This document shows, in pieces, positions 8,329 through 17,097 of a DNA stretch of 64,000 nucleotides (position 1 is the first letter of the stretch; each line of letters opens with the position of its first letter). This DNA is from Saccharopolyspora elongata. Lineage in GTDB: Bacteria; Actinomycetota; Actinomycetes; Mycobacteriales; Pseudonocardiaceae. Below the pieces are notes generated by a model that was not told where the DNA came from, did not search any database, and saw only the letters and a list, made by a program, of their open reading frames with translations. The stretch lies in NCBI RefSeq assembly GCF_004348985.1, contig NZ_SMKW01000014.1:88629-152628 (forward strand). The letters are read 5' to 3'. The translations under genes and the position numbers were made by a program.

Positions 8329-10878
8329 GTGGCGGAGAAGGGGCGAAGGCGCGGCGAGCTGCGGATCTACCTCGGTGCGGCGCCCGGGGTCGGCAAGACG
8401 TACGCGATGCTCAACGAGGCGCGGCGGCGCATGGAGCGCGGCACCGACGTGGTCGTCGGCTTCGTGGAAGACCACGGCCGCGCCAAGACCGCCGCGCTGC
8501 TCGACGGCCTGGAGGTCCTGCCGCGCCGGCGCGGCAGTCACCGCGGCGTCGAACTCACCGAGATGGACCTCGACGCGCTGCTGGCCCGGAAGCCGGAGGT
8601 CGCCATCGTCGACGAGCTCGCGCACACCAACGTTCCCGGCTCCCGCAACGAGAAGCGCTGGCAGGACATCGACGAACTCCTCGATGCCGGGATCAACGTG
8701 CTGTCCACGGTCAACGTGCAGCACCTGGAGAGCCTCAACGACGTGGTGGAGACGATCACCGGCGTCCGGCAGCAGGAAACCGTGCCGGACGAGGTGGTGC
8801 GCCGCGCCGAGCAGATCGAACTCGCCGACATCACCCCGGAAGCGCTGCGCCGCCGCATGGCGCACGGCAACGTCTACGCGGCGGACCGGGTGGACGCCGC
8901 GCTGGGCAACTACTTCCGCACCGGCAACCTGACGGCGCTGCGCGAGCTCGCGCTGTTGTGGCTGGCCGACCAGGTCGACGTGGCGCTGCGCCGCTACCGC
9001 GCGGAGAAGAAGATCACCGACACTTGGGAGGCCCGCGAACGCGTCGTGGTCGCCGTCACCGGTGGCCGCGAGAGCGAGACGCTGATCCGCAGGGCCCGCC
9101 GGATCGCGGCCCGAGCGGGCGCGGAGCTCCAGGTGGTGCACGTGCTGCGCGGCGACGGGCTCGCCGGGGCGTCGCCGACCGGCATCGCGCGCGCCCGCAA
9201 GCTCGCCGACGCCGTGGGCGCCAGCTTCCACAGCGTCGTCGGCGACGACGTGCCCGAGGCGCTGCTGGAATTCGCCCGGGCGGCCGACGCCACGCAGCTG
9301 GTGATCGGCACCTCGCGGCGGTCCCGCTGGGCGCGGCTGTTCGACGAGGGCATCGGCGCCGCCACGGTGCAGAAGTCCGGGCCGATCGACGTGCACATGG
9401 TCACCCACGCCGAGGCCGGCGGGCGGCGATTCCTCCGGAAGATCACCAGGAATCCGCTGTCCTCGGCCCGCCAGCTGTGGGGCTGGGTGCTGTCGGTGCT
9501 GGTGCCCAGCGCGGTCACCGCGGTGGCCTACTTCTTCGGCGATGTCGCGCTGTCCACGGACGTCGTCGGCTACTTCCTGGCCACCGTCATCGTCGCGCTG
9601 GTCGGCGGGATGGCCCCGGCGATAGTCGCCGCACTGCTCTCCGGCGGGCTGCTGAACTTCTTCCTGACGCCGCCGCTGTACACGCTGACCGTGTCCGAGC
9701 CGCAGAACCTCGTGACGCTGGTCGCCATGATGATCGTCGGCATGCTGGTGGCGATCATGGTCGACCGGGCCGCGCGGCTGGCGGAGCAGGCCACCAACGC
9801 CCGCACCGAAGCCGCGCTGCTCACGTCCTACGCGCGCACCGTGCTCACCCACCCCGATCCGCTGCCGCGGCTGCTGGAGAAGGTGGTGGAGAACTTCGGC
9901 CTCACCTCGGCGGCGCTGCTCGAACGCACCAAGGACGGCTGGCACGTGGCGGCCTCCACCGGGGCGCTGCCCTGCACCAGACCCGAGCAGTCCGATGTGG
10001 ACATCGAGGTCAACCCGGACGTCCACCTGGTGCTGAAGCGCCCCGGCAACAGGCCGCTGCCGGCCGCGGAGCGCACCGTCCTGGAAGGCGCGGCGGGGCA
10101 GGCGCTGGTCGCGCTGCGGCAGCAGCGGATGGCCGCGGAGGCGCAGGAGGCCCAGCGGCGAGCGGACGCCACCCAGCTGCGCACCGCGCTGCTGTCGGCG
10201 GTCGGCCACGACCTGCGCACCCCGCTGGCGTCCATCAAGGCCTCGGTGAGCAGCCTCCGCGCCGCCGACCTGCAGCTGTCCGAAGAGGACACCGCCGACC
10301 TGCTCGCCGGCGTCGAGGAATCCTCGGACCGGCTGACCGAGCTGGTGGACAACCTGCTGGACTCCTCCCGGCTGGCGACCGGCGCGATCGCCCCGCGGCT
10401 TCGCCCGGTGAGCTACGACGAGGTCGTCGCGGGCGCGCTGGCCGGGCTGGACGGGCGGCAGCACATCGACGTCGACATCGACGAGAGCCTGCCGCCGGTG
10501 CTCGCCGACGTCGGGCTGCTGGAGCGCGTGGTGGCCAACGTGGTGCAGAACGCGCTGAAGTACGGGCGAACGAACGGCCACCGGATCAGGGTGCGGGCGA
10601 GCGAGCACGCGGCGCGGGTCGAGCTGCGCGTGGTCGACCACGGGCCGGGGCTGCCGGAAGACGCGGCCGAGTCCGCGTTCGCGCCGTTCGAGCGGCTGGG
10701 CGAGCACGGCGAGCGCGGCGACACCGGGGTGGCCGGGGTCGGGCTCGGCCTGAGCGTGGCGCAGGGTTTCATGACGGCGATGCACGGCACGATCCGAGCC
10801 GAGGACACCCCCGGCGGCGGGTTGACGATCGTGCTCTCACTCCCGGTGGTCGCCGCTGACGGACAGGGGAAACGATGA
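8329..10878 (+). CDS. kdpD: KdpD sensor histidine kinase
   Basis: Full-length K+/turgor sensor kinase (849 aa). Order of domains: N-terminal KdpD domain with Walker-type GAAPGVGKT (16-24) and VDELAHTNVPGSRN; a universal-stress-like domain from about 235 (VVVAVTGGRESETLIRRA); four membrane helices at about 385-485; a GAF-like region; a dimerisation helix with AVGHDLRTPLAS (His about 627); and an ATPase domain with NVVQNALKYG, DHGPGLP and GVGLGLSV. GTG start follows AGGAG. It phosphorylates KdpE. The stop overlaps the kdpE start. In other bacteria the N-terminal domain can bind c-di-AMP or PtsN; that is not shown here. Confidence 0.96.
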   Translation: MAEKGRRRGELRIYLGAAPGVGKTYAMLNEARRRMERGTDVVVGFVEDHGRAKTAALLDGLEVLPRRRGSHRGVELTEMDLDALLARKPEVAIVDELAHTNVPGSRNEKRWQDIDELLDAGINVLSTVNVQHLESLNDVVETITGVRQQETVPDEVVRRAEQIELADITPEALRRRMAHGNVYAADRVDAALGNYFRTGNLTALRELALLWLADQVDVALRRYRAEKKITDTWEARERVVVAVTGGRESETLIRRARRIAARAGAELQVVHVLRGDGLAGASPTGIARARKLADAVGASFHSVVGDDVPEALLEFARAADATQLVIGTSRRSRWARLFDEGIGAATVQKSGPIDVHMVTHAEAGGRRFLRKITRNPLSSARQLWGWVLSVLVPSAVTAVAYFFGDVALSTDVVGYFLATVIVALVGGMAPAIVAALLSGGLLNFFLTPPLYTLTVSEPQNLVTLVAMMIVGMLVAIMVDRAARLAEQATNARTEAALLTSYARTVLTHPDPLPRLLEKVVENFGLTSAALLERTKDGWHVAASTGALPCTRPEQSDVDIEVNPDVHLVLKRPGNRPLPAAERTVLEGAAGQALVALRQQRMAAEAQEAQRRADATQLRTALLSAVGHDLRTPLASIKASVSSLRAADLQLSEEDTADLLAGVEESSDRLTELVDNLLDSSRLATGAIAPRLRPVSYDEVVAGALAGLDGRQHIDVDIDESLPPVLADVGLLERVVANVVQNALKYGRTNGHRIRVRASEHAARVELRVVDHGPGLPEDAAESAFAPFERLGEHGERGDTGVAGVGLGLSVAQGFMTAMHGTIRAEDTPGGGLTIVLSLPVVAADGQGKR

Positions 10879-11555
10879 CGAGGGTCCTGGTTGTCGACGA
10901 CGAGCCGCAGCTGCTGCGCGCCTTGCGGATCAACCTGACCGCGCGCGGCTACGAGGTGCTGACGGCCACGGACGGGTCGTCCGCGCTGCGCGCGGCCATC
11001 GAGGGCAAACCTGACGTGGTGATCCTCGACCTCGGCCTGCCGGACATGGACGGCAACGAGGTGATCGCGGGGCTGCGCGGCTGGACGACGGTGCCGATCA
11101 TCGTGCTGTCCGCGCGCACGGACTCCACGGACAAGGTGCACGCCCTGGACGCCGGGGCGGACGACTACGTGACGAAACCGTTCGGCATGGACGAGCTGCT
11201 GGCGCGCTTGCGCGCGGCGGTCCGGCGCGCCAGCACCAGCGACGCGGCCGACGAACCGGTGGTGGAGACCGCGACGTTCACGGTGGACCTGTCGGCGAAG
11301 AAGGTGCTGCGCGAAGGCATCGAGGTGCACCTGACGCCGACCGAGTGGGGCATGCTGGAGGTCCTGGCCCGGAACCGGGGCCGCCTGGTGGGCCAGAAGC
11401 AGCTCCTCAAGGAGGTCTGGGGACCCCAGTACGCGAACGAAACCCACTACCTCCGCGTCTACCTGGCCCAACTCCGCCGGAAGCTGGAACTGGACCCCAG
11501 CCACCCCCGCCACCTGATCACCGAAGCGGGCATGGGCTACCGCTTCGAACCGTGA
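10875..11555 (+). CDS. kdpE: KdpE response regulator
   Basis: OmpR-class regulator (226 aa) of the kdp operon. The receiver domain has VVDDE (7-10), phosphoacceptor Asp52 (VVILDLGLPD) and LSARTDS and KPF switch residues. The C-terminal winged-helix domain (about 130-226) ends in YLRVYLAQLRRKLE and GMGYRF, typical of the class. ATG at 10875 overlaps the kdpD stop, so sensor and regulator are coupled. Its likely target is the 11-bp-spaced direct repeats at 3367-3418. Confidence 0.96.
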   Translation: MTRVLVVDDEPQLLRALRINLTARGYEVLTATDGSSALRAAIEGKPDVVILDLGLPDMDGNEVIAGLRGWTTVPIIVLSARTDSTDKVHALDAGADDYVTKPFGMDELLARLRAAVRRASTSDAADEPVVETATFTVDLSAKKVLREGIEVHLTPTEWGMLEVLARNRGRLVGQKQLLKEVWGPQYANETHYLRVYLAQLRRKLELDPSHPRHLITEAGMGYRFEP

Positions 11556-11583
11556 CCTTCGGACCCCCACTCGGTCGATGGAG

Positions 11584-12027
11584 CTAGGTGCCGACGGTCT
11601 GGCTGTGGTACTTCATCTGCTCGTCGGAGCGGACGACCTTGTTGGAGTCGTGCATCGACGGCGCGAGCAGGTCCACGGTCTCGACGACGCCCCGCCCCGG
11701 AAGTTCGATCACGCCCCGATCTCCGGGGAAGTACCGGGGATCGAGGGCGTTCGGGGACCAGACGTCGTAGCGGCATCCCTGGGTGAGCAGCATGATCCAG
11801 TTCGGTTCCAGGTGGTTGAGCCGCACCATGAACAGCGCGTAGAACAGGTTCGCGCTCGTCTCCGTGTAGGTGTTGGCGCCCACGGTCACCCACACCTGCA
11901 CGTCGTCGCCGATCACCTGCCAGGTGACCCGCGCGTCCAGCGCACCTGGCTCACCGGTTTCGGGATGCTTGGCCCACACCCGGACCAACCGGGACACCGG
12001 AGCTCCCCCCTGCGGTGTCGGTTGCAT
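11584..12027 (-). CDS. Unknown protein, last gene of the T7SS-linked minus operon
   Basis: 147 aa, ATG at 12027 after AGGAG. I do not recognise a family. It is mixed charge with no signal peptide or membrane helix, has Trp-rich stretches such as VTWQVIGDDVQVWVTVGAN, and an acidic C-terminal half. It is read after the 521-aa WXG-type protein, separated by 27 bp, and converges on kdpE. The position directly after a putative T7SS substrate would suit an immunity protein or chaperone, but nothing in the sequence proves this. Confidence 0.75.
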   Translation of the reverse strand: MQPTPQGGAPVSRLVRVWAKHPETGEPGALDARVTWQVIGDDVQVWVTVGANTYTETSANLFYALFMVRLNHLEPNWIMLLTQGCRYDVWSPNALDPRYFPGDRGVIELPGRGVVETVDLLAPSMHDSNKVVRSDEQMKYHSQTVGT

Positions 12028-12054
12028 GTTTTCTCCTCTTGGGCGTTCTGTTGG

Positions 12055-13620
12055 TCAGAGCCTGCTGCGAAGCAGGTTTTCACGTTCGACGAGCCGCGAT
12101 AGCTCGCTGCGGATCTCAGCCGCCCTCGCAGGCGGTGGACCCTGATCCAGGGCTTGGGAGAGTTTTTCCTTGACGCCTTCGATGGACCGCAGTTCTTGCA
12201 GAAGATCGGCCTCAGTGCGAGGTAGCGGCTCGGATGGCGGTTCTGGGCGTTGTGGCGCCTCCGGCTCGTGCGGATGGGGATCCGGGGCGTCGTGCGGATC
12301 GGGCCGGTGGCCGTCGTCCATCCAGCTGTCGGGCACGTCGTCGTCCCAGTCCGGCCTCGGCCGGCCCGGCGTGTCCGTGCCGGGGCTGTACGACGGTTCC
12401 GGCGGGGGTTCGGGTTGGCTGCCCTGCGGGCCGAATGGTTTGCCGTCGTCCGGGACGTAGTTGTCGTACGGGTTCGGCGGCGCGTCGTGGATGGGGCGGT
12501 CCGTGGGCAGCGAGTCGTAGTCGCCCCACGGGGTCGTGGGCGCTTCCGGGGCGTGGCGGGCGGCGTCGCCGAGACGATCCGCCGTTCTTCCCGCGTCGGT
12601 GGCTTTGCCCAGGTCACCGAGGCCGTCTCCGATTTTGCCGGCGATCTTGGTGGCCCTGGTGGCCACGCCGGCCCCGCCGAAGGCCGAGGCGACCGCGTCC
12701 GGGGCCATCGAGCCGAGTGCCTTCGCCGGGTTCTGCTTCCAGCCGTCCACATCGACGACGGTTTTGACCGCCTGGTAGGGGTTTTCGGCGATGGACATGA
12801 CCGTGGTCGAGGCGGCCCTGTCGAACGCCGCCTTGCCCTCGGGGTCGATTCCCCACATGCCGGGCTGGCTGTAGAGGAAGGCTTCCCCGAGCCCCCACAG
12901 GCCCGTGCCCACGCCCACGACGCCCTCGACGGCGCCCGCACCGAAGTCGTAGATGGTGCCGCCGAACAGCTGGCCGACGTCGGCGATGTTCGCGCCGAGC
13001 TGCGCGAGTTCGCTCGGCTTCGCCGGCGCGGCCTGGACCGCTTCCAGGACGATCTTCGTGGCTCGCTCGTCCGCCGCCTGCACGGCAGCCTTGGCTGCGG
13101 CGATCTGGCCCTCGGCGCGGGCCCGAACCTCGGCATTGGGATCGACGAACGCGCTCGGCGCGACTCCCGAACTCCCTGATTCGTATGCCTTGACCGCCGC
13201 GTTGTGCTGCTTCGCGGCGGCTAGGGAGGCCTCGTTCGCGCGGTCGAGTTCTTCCTTTGCGCGCGCGGCCTTCTCCTTCTCCTCGGCGAGGACCTTCTGG
13301 TAGTCGAGGACGGCCTTGCCCGCATCGCTGAACGCGTCGGCCGCCGCCAACCACTCCGCCGGAGCCCTGTCGAGGTAGTTCTCCCGGAAGGCATCGCCGG
13401 CCTGGCCGGTCCAACCACCGGAATCGATCGACTTGATGCCCTGACCGGCGCGGTCGAAGGCGCCGCCGAGCTTGGTCAGGTGCTCGCCGATCTCGCCGAC
13501 GGTGACCGGATCGCCCGGGATGACGTCCTGCGGACCGATTCCGGTCAGCTGCCCGAGCTTGTGCAGTTCGTGCCCGGCCTCGGCGACGTCCTGCTCGAAG
13601 GTACTGCTGTTGCCGACCAT
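12055..13620 (-). CDS. Large WXG-type putative T7SS substrate
   Basis: 521 aa. The N-terminal 200 residues are helical with a WXG-like turn (GGWTGQAGDAF, Trp70) and long Ala/Glu/Lys helices, as in T7SS-signal proteins. Next comes a Gly/Ala-rich hydrophobic segment (about 205-345) that could insert in a membrane, then a Pro/Asp-rich linker (about 350-470) and a short C-terminal coiled coil (about 473-521). No C-terminal enzyme or toxin domain is visible, although polymorphic toxins often carry this N-terminal layout. ATG at 13618-13620 overlaps the stop of the upstream EspC-like gene. Confidence 0.85.
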   Translation of the reverse strand: MVGNSSTFEQDVAEAGHELHKLGQLTGIGPQDVIPGDPVTVGEIGEHLTKLGGAFDRAGQGIKSIDSGGWTGQAGDAFRENYLDRAPAEWLAAADAFSDAGKAVLDYQKVLAEEKEKAARAKEELDRANEASLAAAKQHNAAVKAYESGSSGVAPSAFVDPNAEVRARAEGQIAAAKAAVQAADERATKIVLEAVQAAPAKPSELAQLGANIADVGQLFGGTIYDFGAGAVEGVVGVGTGLWGLGEAFLYSQPGMWGIDPEGKAAFDRAASTTVMSIAENPYQAVKTVVDVDGWKQNPAKALGSMAPDAVASAFGGAGVATRATKIAGKIGDGLGDLGKATDAGRTADRLGDAARHAPEAPTTPWGDYDSLPTDRPIHDAPPNPYDNYVPDDGKPFGPQGSQPEPPPEPSYSPGTDTPGRPRPDWDDDVPDSWMDDGHRPDPHDAPDPHPHEPEAPQRPEPPSEPLPRTEADLLQELRSIEGVKEKLSQALDQGPPPARAAEIRSELSRLVERENLLRSRL

Positions 13621-13967
13621 CAGCCCTCTCGCAACGCCTCGATGAGCTTCTGCTCCGCCTCGGCATCCATCCGCTGGTAGGCCGCGCGCGCTTCGCCGAG
13701 CGCCGCCACGGCGGCGTTGCCGTCCTCGACCAGGTACCGGATGCCGAACTCCCAGGCATCGCCGAAGCCCATCAGCGCAGCGCCCAGGGTGCCGGGCCCC
13801 ACGTGCGCGATCGAATCGAACATCTTCTGCTTCAAGCCCATGCCCTGTTCGCCGGCGGCGGCGCCGCCCCAGCCGGCCATTTCGCCGAGCTCGGTCACGG
13901 CGTCCCGGATGCCGGGCTCGGCGCTTTCCAGGGCACCCACGTCGACGGTGAATCCGCCTTGTGCCAT
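13620..13967 (-). CDS. EspC/WXG100-like small T7SS protein
   Basis: 115 aa, helical, with the layout of ESX EspC-type proteins: an N-terminal VDVGALE segment, a central Gly-rich turn, GDAWEFGIRYL and a long Ala-rich C-terminal helix. ATG at 13967 is chosen over the longer frame to 14093 because it overlaps the upstream stop (TAATG) and begins MAQGGFTVDVG. It is expected to pair with the 521-aa protein as heterodimer or chaperone. Family assignment rests on pattern only. Confidence 0.8.
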   Translation of the reverse strand: MAQGGFTVDVGALESAEPGIRDAVTELGEMAGWGGAAAGEQGMGLKQKMFDSIAHVGPGTLGAALMGFGDAWEFGIRYLVEDGNAAVAALGEARAAYQRMDAEAEQKLIEALREG

Positions 13968-14458
13968 TACTTTCCGCCTTCGGTCAGTGCGATTTCGTCG
14001 GGCACGAGCCCGCGGATCGGCGCGAGCGCGGTGCCGTGCTCGCTGCCCGGATCGAGGACCAGGCCGGTGCTCCTGGGCAGAGCCGGCAGGCACTGGTCGA
14101 TGAGCTCGGCGCCGGTCAGCTCGCCGTAGCGCACGTTGTCGGCGCCGCGCCCGGCGGCGCGGTAGAACTCGGCCATCCGGCCCGGCGAGGTGAACACCCC
14201 GAGCCAGGACAGTTCGCCGTCGCGCCCGGTGGGCAGCGCGAAACGACCGTCCTCATCGGACACCGCGACGTAGAGCGCCGTGCCGCGCAAGGCGGCGGCG
14301 AGCTGGGCGATGGTCGCCTGGTCGGCGCGGAACCGGCGCAAGGCGTCGAGCAGCTCGGCGGCAGGTTCCGGCGCCGGCTCGTCGAAGATCGAACCGGTCA
14401 GCCGAAGTACGCCCCGGCCGGGAAAACCCCTGCCAGGACGGCATTGTGCAAGCGTCAT
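13967..14458 (-). CDS. SseB-family protein
   Basis: 163 aa with an SseB-like N-terminal domain: LRGTALYVAVSDEDGRF, a short turn, then LSWLGVFTSPGRMAEFYRA. SseB-like proteins often sit beside T7SS genes in actinomycetes, with unclear biochemical role. First gene of a four-gene minus operon with overlapping starts and stops. The ATG at 14458 follows GGGGAGG at good distance. Divergent from the PE-like gene at 14833. Confidence 0.8.
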   Translation of the reverse strand: MTLAQCRPGRGFPGRGVLRLTGSIFDEPAPEPAAELLDALRRFRADQATIAQLAAALRGTALYVAVSDEDGRFALPTGRDGELSWLGVFTSPGRMAEFYRAAGRGADNVRYGELTGAELIDQCLPALPRSTGLVLDPGSEHGTALAPIRGLVPDEIALTEGGK

Positions 14459-14832
14459 GGAGCCACGCCTCCCCAGCGCGGATCATGGAATCAACGGGGC
14501 GGAACAGTACCCAAGCGGGCGTGTTCCGATGCCCATTTGATCATCACTCACCGTGTCGAGAAGATCACGGTCCGGGTTGCACCGTTCGGCGGTAAGTGCT
14601 CGTGAGTCGAGGTTGCCGGCGTCGGGGTTCCGGGCTCGAAGGATCCGGGCGGCGGCGTGCTGGTGTTCTCCGCTGCCCGTGGGCCGACTTCGTGGTGGCC
14701 TCATGCGGATCCGCGCATGGGCCCGTTGGGTTGGTGTGAAGTTTCCGAGAGTTGGTGCGGGGCGGGAAGTCGCGCTGCTAGGGTCGGCCTTCGACCGGGT
14801 GATCAGACGCCGCGACCTGGGGGTTTCCCGCG
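14459..14832. other. Divergent promoter region of the T7SS island
   Basis: 374 bp between two divergent operons. I see no supported ORF or RNA gene. It must hold promoters for both directions. GCTAGGGTC at about 14779-14787 looks like a minus-10 element for the plus operon, without a clear minus-35. The gene at 14833 has only a weak GGGGGTTT ribosome site. Confidence 0.4.
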
Positions 14833-15204
14833 ATGACGACGCCAGCACCACCACCGCCGCCGGTTCCGGGGGGCGCCGGTCAAACCATCACCGTCAACAA
14901 GGACAACGTCCTCGAGGTGCGCAAGGTCATCCTCATGGCGGCCGATGAGGCAAAGCAGAAGCTTCAGGAACTCCAGCCCAGTTTGATCGTTTACGCGCCT
15001 GCGAGCGATGACATCAGCAATACGTCGGCGTCGGTGTGGACCGCGAACCTGGTGGGCAATCCGGACTCCCATTTTGCCCGCCTCCAGCAGTACGTGGATA
15101 ACGTCGTCGGCTTGGGGCGGCAGCTCGAAGAGGCAGCCAAGCAGTACGGCTATACCGATGACGACATCGCTGCATCGTTCAACATGCAGCAGAGGCAGAT
15201 GTGA
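14833..15204 (+). CDS. PE-like T7SS protein
   Basis: 123 aa. After a Pro-rich N-terminus it has two helices joined by ASDDISNTSASVWTANL, matching the PE-family pattern of an Asp-x-(I/V)-Ser turn followed by a C-terminal helix with a Tyr-rich end (KQYGYTDDDI). PE proteins pair with PPE proteins and are exported by ESX systems. A PPE-like gene lies two genes on, and an EspG-like chaperone after it. The stop overlaps the next start (GTGA). Confidence 0.75.
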   Translation: MTTPAPPPPPVPGGAGQTITVNKDNVLEVRKVILMAADEAKQKLQELQPSLIVYAPASDDISNTSASVWTANLVGNPDSHFARLQQYVDNVVGLGRQLEEAAKQYGYTDDDIAASFNMQQRQM

Positions 15205-15821
15205 GGAATTCGGTGCGGGTACATCGGTTGGGCGGTTTGATCGCTCTGACTGCGGCAACTGCTCTGCTGGCTGGTTGCACGGTGAACGGCCCGGACGCAG
15301 AACCCACGTCTGAACCAACTTCCACGCCCACAAGTGGATCCGGGGCTTCGCTGGAGCTTCCACCTCGCCCCCGTGACCTTCCGGTTGGTGGGGCTCAGGA
15401 CGCAGAGATCTGTTCTTGGTTGCTGCCTGAGCAGCAAGCACAGCTGCAAGTTGCCAGGCCAAGACCAGCGGTCAAGAACGGCAACAACTACAACGGTTGC
15501 ATTTTCAACCCTGACGGGACCGGGGTCAGCGCCGGAGTCGCGCTTCGGGTAGTGCCCGAAGGTCTTGACGCCTTCGTGCAGAAGGTCAACAGCGCTGAGG
15601 GATCCCGGAAGGTTCTCGAGGTCAAGGGATTCGGTGCAGTCCAAAGCCAGATCGCTGGCGCAGAGCGCCTCGGTTGTTCGGTCTTCGTCGACGCTGCCCA
15701 AGGGCAAACGTTGTACGTCGACCTGAACCTCCTTGCTTCGGACGGCATGGACAACAACCAGATGTGCGAGCGGGCGAAGCAGGCCGCCGAGGCGGCCGTG
15801 ACGACCTTGCAGGGTAGCTAG
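15201..15821 (+). CDS. DUF3558-type lipoprotein
   Basis: 206 aa with GTG start overlapping the PE-like stop. Signal peptide with a lipobox (TALLAGC, Cys about 26), a Thr/Pro/Ser-rich linker, then a domain with paired cysteines (EICSWL, YNGCIF, LGCSVF, QMCERA) typical of DUF3558. It would be anchored on the outer face of the membrane. Such lipoproteins recur between PE- and PPE-like genes in Pseudonocardiaceae. Function unknown. Confidence 0.85.
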   Translation: MRNSVRVHRLGGLIALTAATALLAGCTVNGPDAEPTSEPTSTPTSGSGASLELPPRPRDLPVGGAQDAEICSWLLPEQQAQLQVARPRPAVKNGNNYNGCIFNPDGTGVSAGVALRVVPEGLDAFVQKVNSAEGSRKVLEVKGFGAVQSQIAGAERLGCSVFVDAAQGQTLYVDLNLLASDGMDNNQMCERAKQAAEAAVTTLQGS

Positions 15822-15829
15822 GGGGAGTC

Positions 15830-17095
15830 GTGACCAGCATCGATCCGATCCGGGACATCCGGTTCGAGGGGATGGACATCCCCCAGCTCCAGGAATGGAT
15901 CACCCAGATCAAGCAGGGGCGCGGCGCGGAGTCGATGCAGGGCGCGGTGCGCGCGCTGGACGAGTGCGTGCAGGTGGTCGTCGATCTCGACGAGACGCTG
16001 CGGCGCGAGCTCGGCAAGCTGCAGATCGCGTGGGAGGGCAACGCCGGGAGCCTCGCGGCGGCGGCGACCCAGCAGCAGTCCGTCTTCATGGCCGATGCCC
16101 CGGATCCCCTGAAGGCGTCCGCGGACAGCGTCGACGCGCAGGGCCGGGGCTACGAGTCCGCCCGCAACGGGCTGCCGAACAATGACGAGCTCAAGCACAA
16201 GCAGTCGGAGAACGCGGTCGAATGGGCCGGCGGTGCCTTCGGCTACGAGAGCGACTACGACAAAGAAGCCAAGAACATCGAGGGCCAGAAGCAGGCCGCG
16301 CAGGCCGCGCTCAGCTCGTACCGCAACACCTCGGTCAGCCAGGCCGATTCGTACCAGCCGCTGCCCGAGATGCCGCCCGCCATGGTGTCCGCGCAGTCGG
16401 CGTCCGGGACGAGCATGCCGGGCGTCGGCGTGGGTTCGGTCGGCGGCGGCTATTACGGCGGCGGCTCGGCGGTCGACGGGGGCACGCCCGGTGTCGTCGT
16501 GGGCGGCGGGAACGTCGGCAGCGGCAACATCGGCGGCGGAATCAAGCGCGGCGATGGCGTGGATGCGCAGGATCCCGGTGACCGCAGCGGCACGGGCCGG
16601 CACCCGGACGAGCGCGAGACCGGCGGCGAGGCGGACCAGACGCCGGAGGCCGCCGCGACGAGCAGCGGTATCAACCCCGGCACGGTGCTCGGCATCGCCG
16701 CAGGTGGTGCGGCGGTCGCGGGTATCGGTGCCTACGCCGCGAGCAGGATGCTCGGCGGCCGGGGCCCGGCCGCGGCATCGGCCGGCGGTGGCTCGGCTTC
16801 CGGGCTGAGCCGAGGCGGTTCGTCCGGCATCGGCGGCGGTCCCGGCGACACGGTGGCCGGGCGGTCCGCGGGCAACACACCGGGCAGCCGCCCGATGGCC
16901 GGTTCGATGATGGGACCGGCGGCGACCCGCGGCGAGAAGCGCAGCGAAGACGCGGAGCACGAGAACAAGTACGTCGCCGACGAAACCCCGTTCGACGACG
17001 AGCGGCTGGTCGCGCCGCCGGTGCTCGGGCACTTCGAGCCCGACGACGAAGCCGACGACGAATCCCCCGACGACGAGCCGAAGAAGCGGGACTGA
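15830..17095 (+). CDS. PPE-like T7SS protein with Gly-rich C-terminus
   Basis: 421 aa, GTG start with GGGGGAG before it. The N-terminal 150 residues are helical, with a WxG turn (IAWEGNAGS, Trp68), as in PPE/WXG proteins. A Gly/Ser-rich linker (about 190-280) follows, then a hydrophobic helix (about 283-303), more Gly-rich sequence and a very acidic tail ending DDEPKKRD. It probably partners the PE-like protein and is recognised by the downstream EspG-like chaperone. Confidence 0.8.
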   Translation: MTSIDPIRDIRFEGMDIPQLQEWITQIKQGRGAESMQGAVRALDECVQVVVDLDETLRRELGKLQIAWEGNAGSLAAAATQQQSVFMADAPDPLKASADSVDAQGRGYESARNGLPNNDELKHKQSENAVEWAGGAFGYESDYDKEAKNIEGQKQAAQAALSSYRNTSVSQADSYQPLPEMPPAMVSAQSASGTSMPGVGVGSVGGGYYGGGSAVDGGTPGVVVGGGNVGSGNIGGGIKRGDGVDAQDPGDRSGTGRHPDERETGGEADQTPEAAATSSGINPGTVLGIAAGGAAVAGIGAYAASRMLGGRGPAAASAGGGSASGLSRGGSSGIGGGPGDTVAGRSAGNTPGSRPMAGSMMGPAATRGEKRSEDAEHENKYVADETPFDDERLVAPPVLGHFEPDDEADDESPDDEPKKRD

Positions 17096-17097
17096 CG

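Noticed and set aside
8958..10859. Long Arg/Ala-rich frame within kdpD
   Set aside because: Shadow of kdpD; no ribosome site and no recognisable domain.
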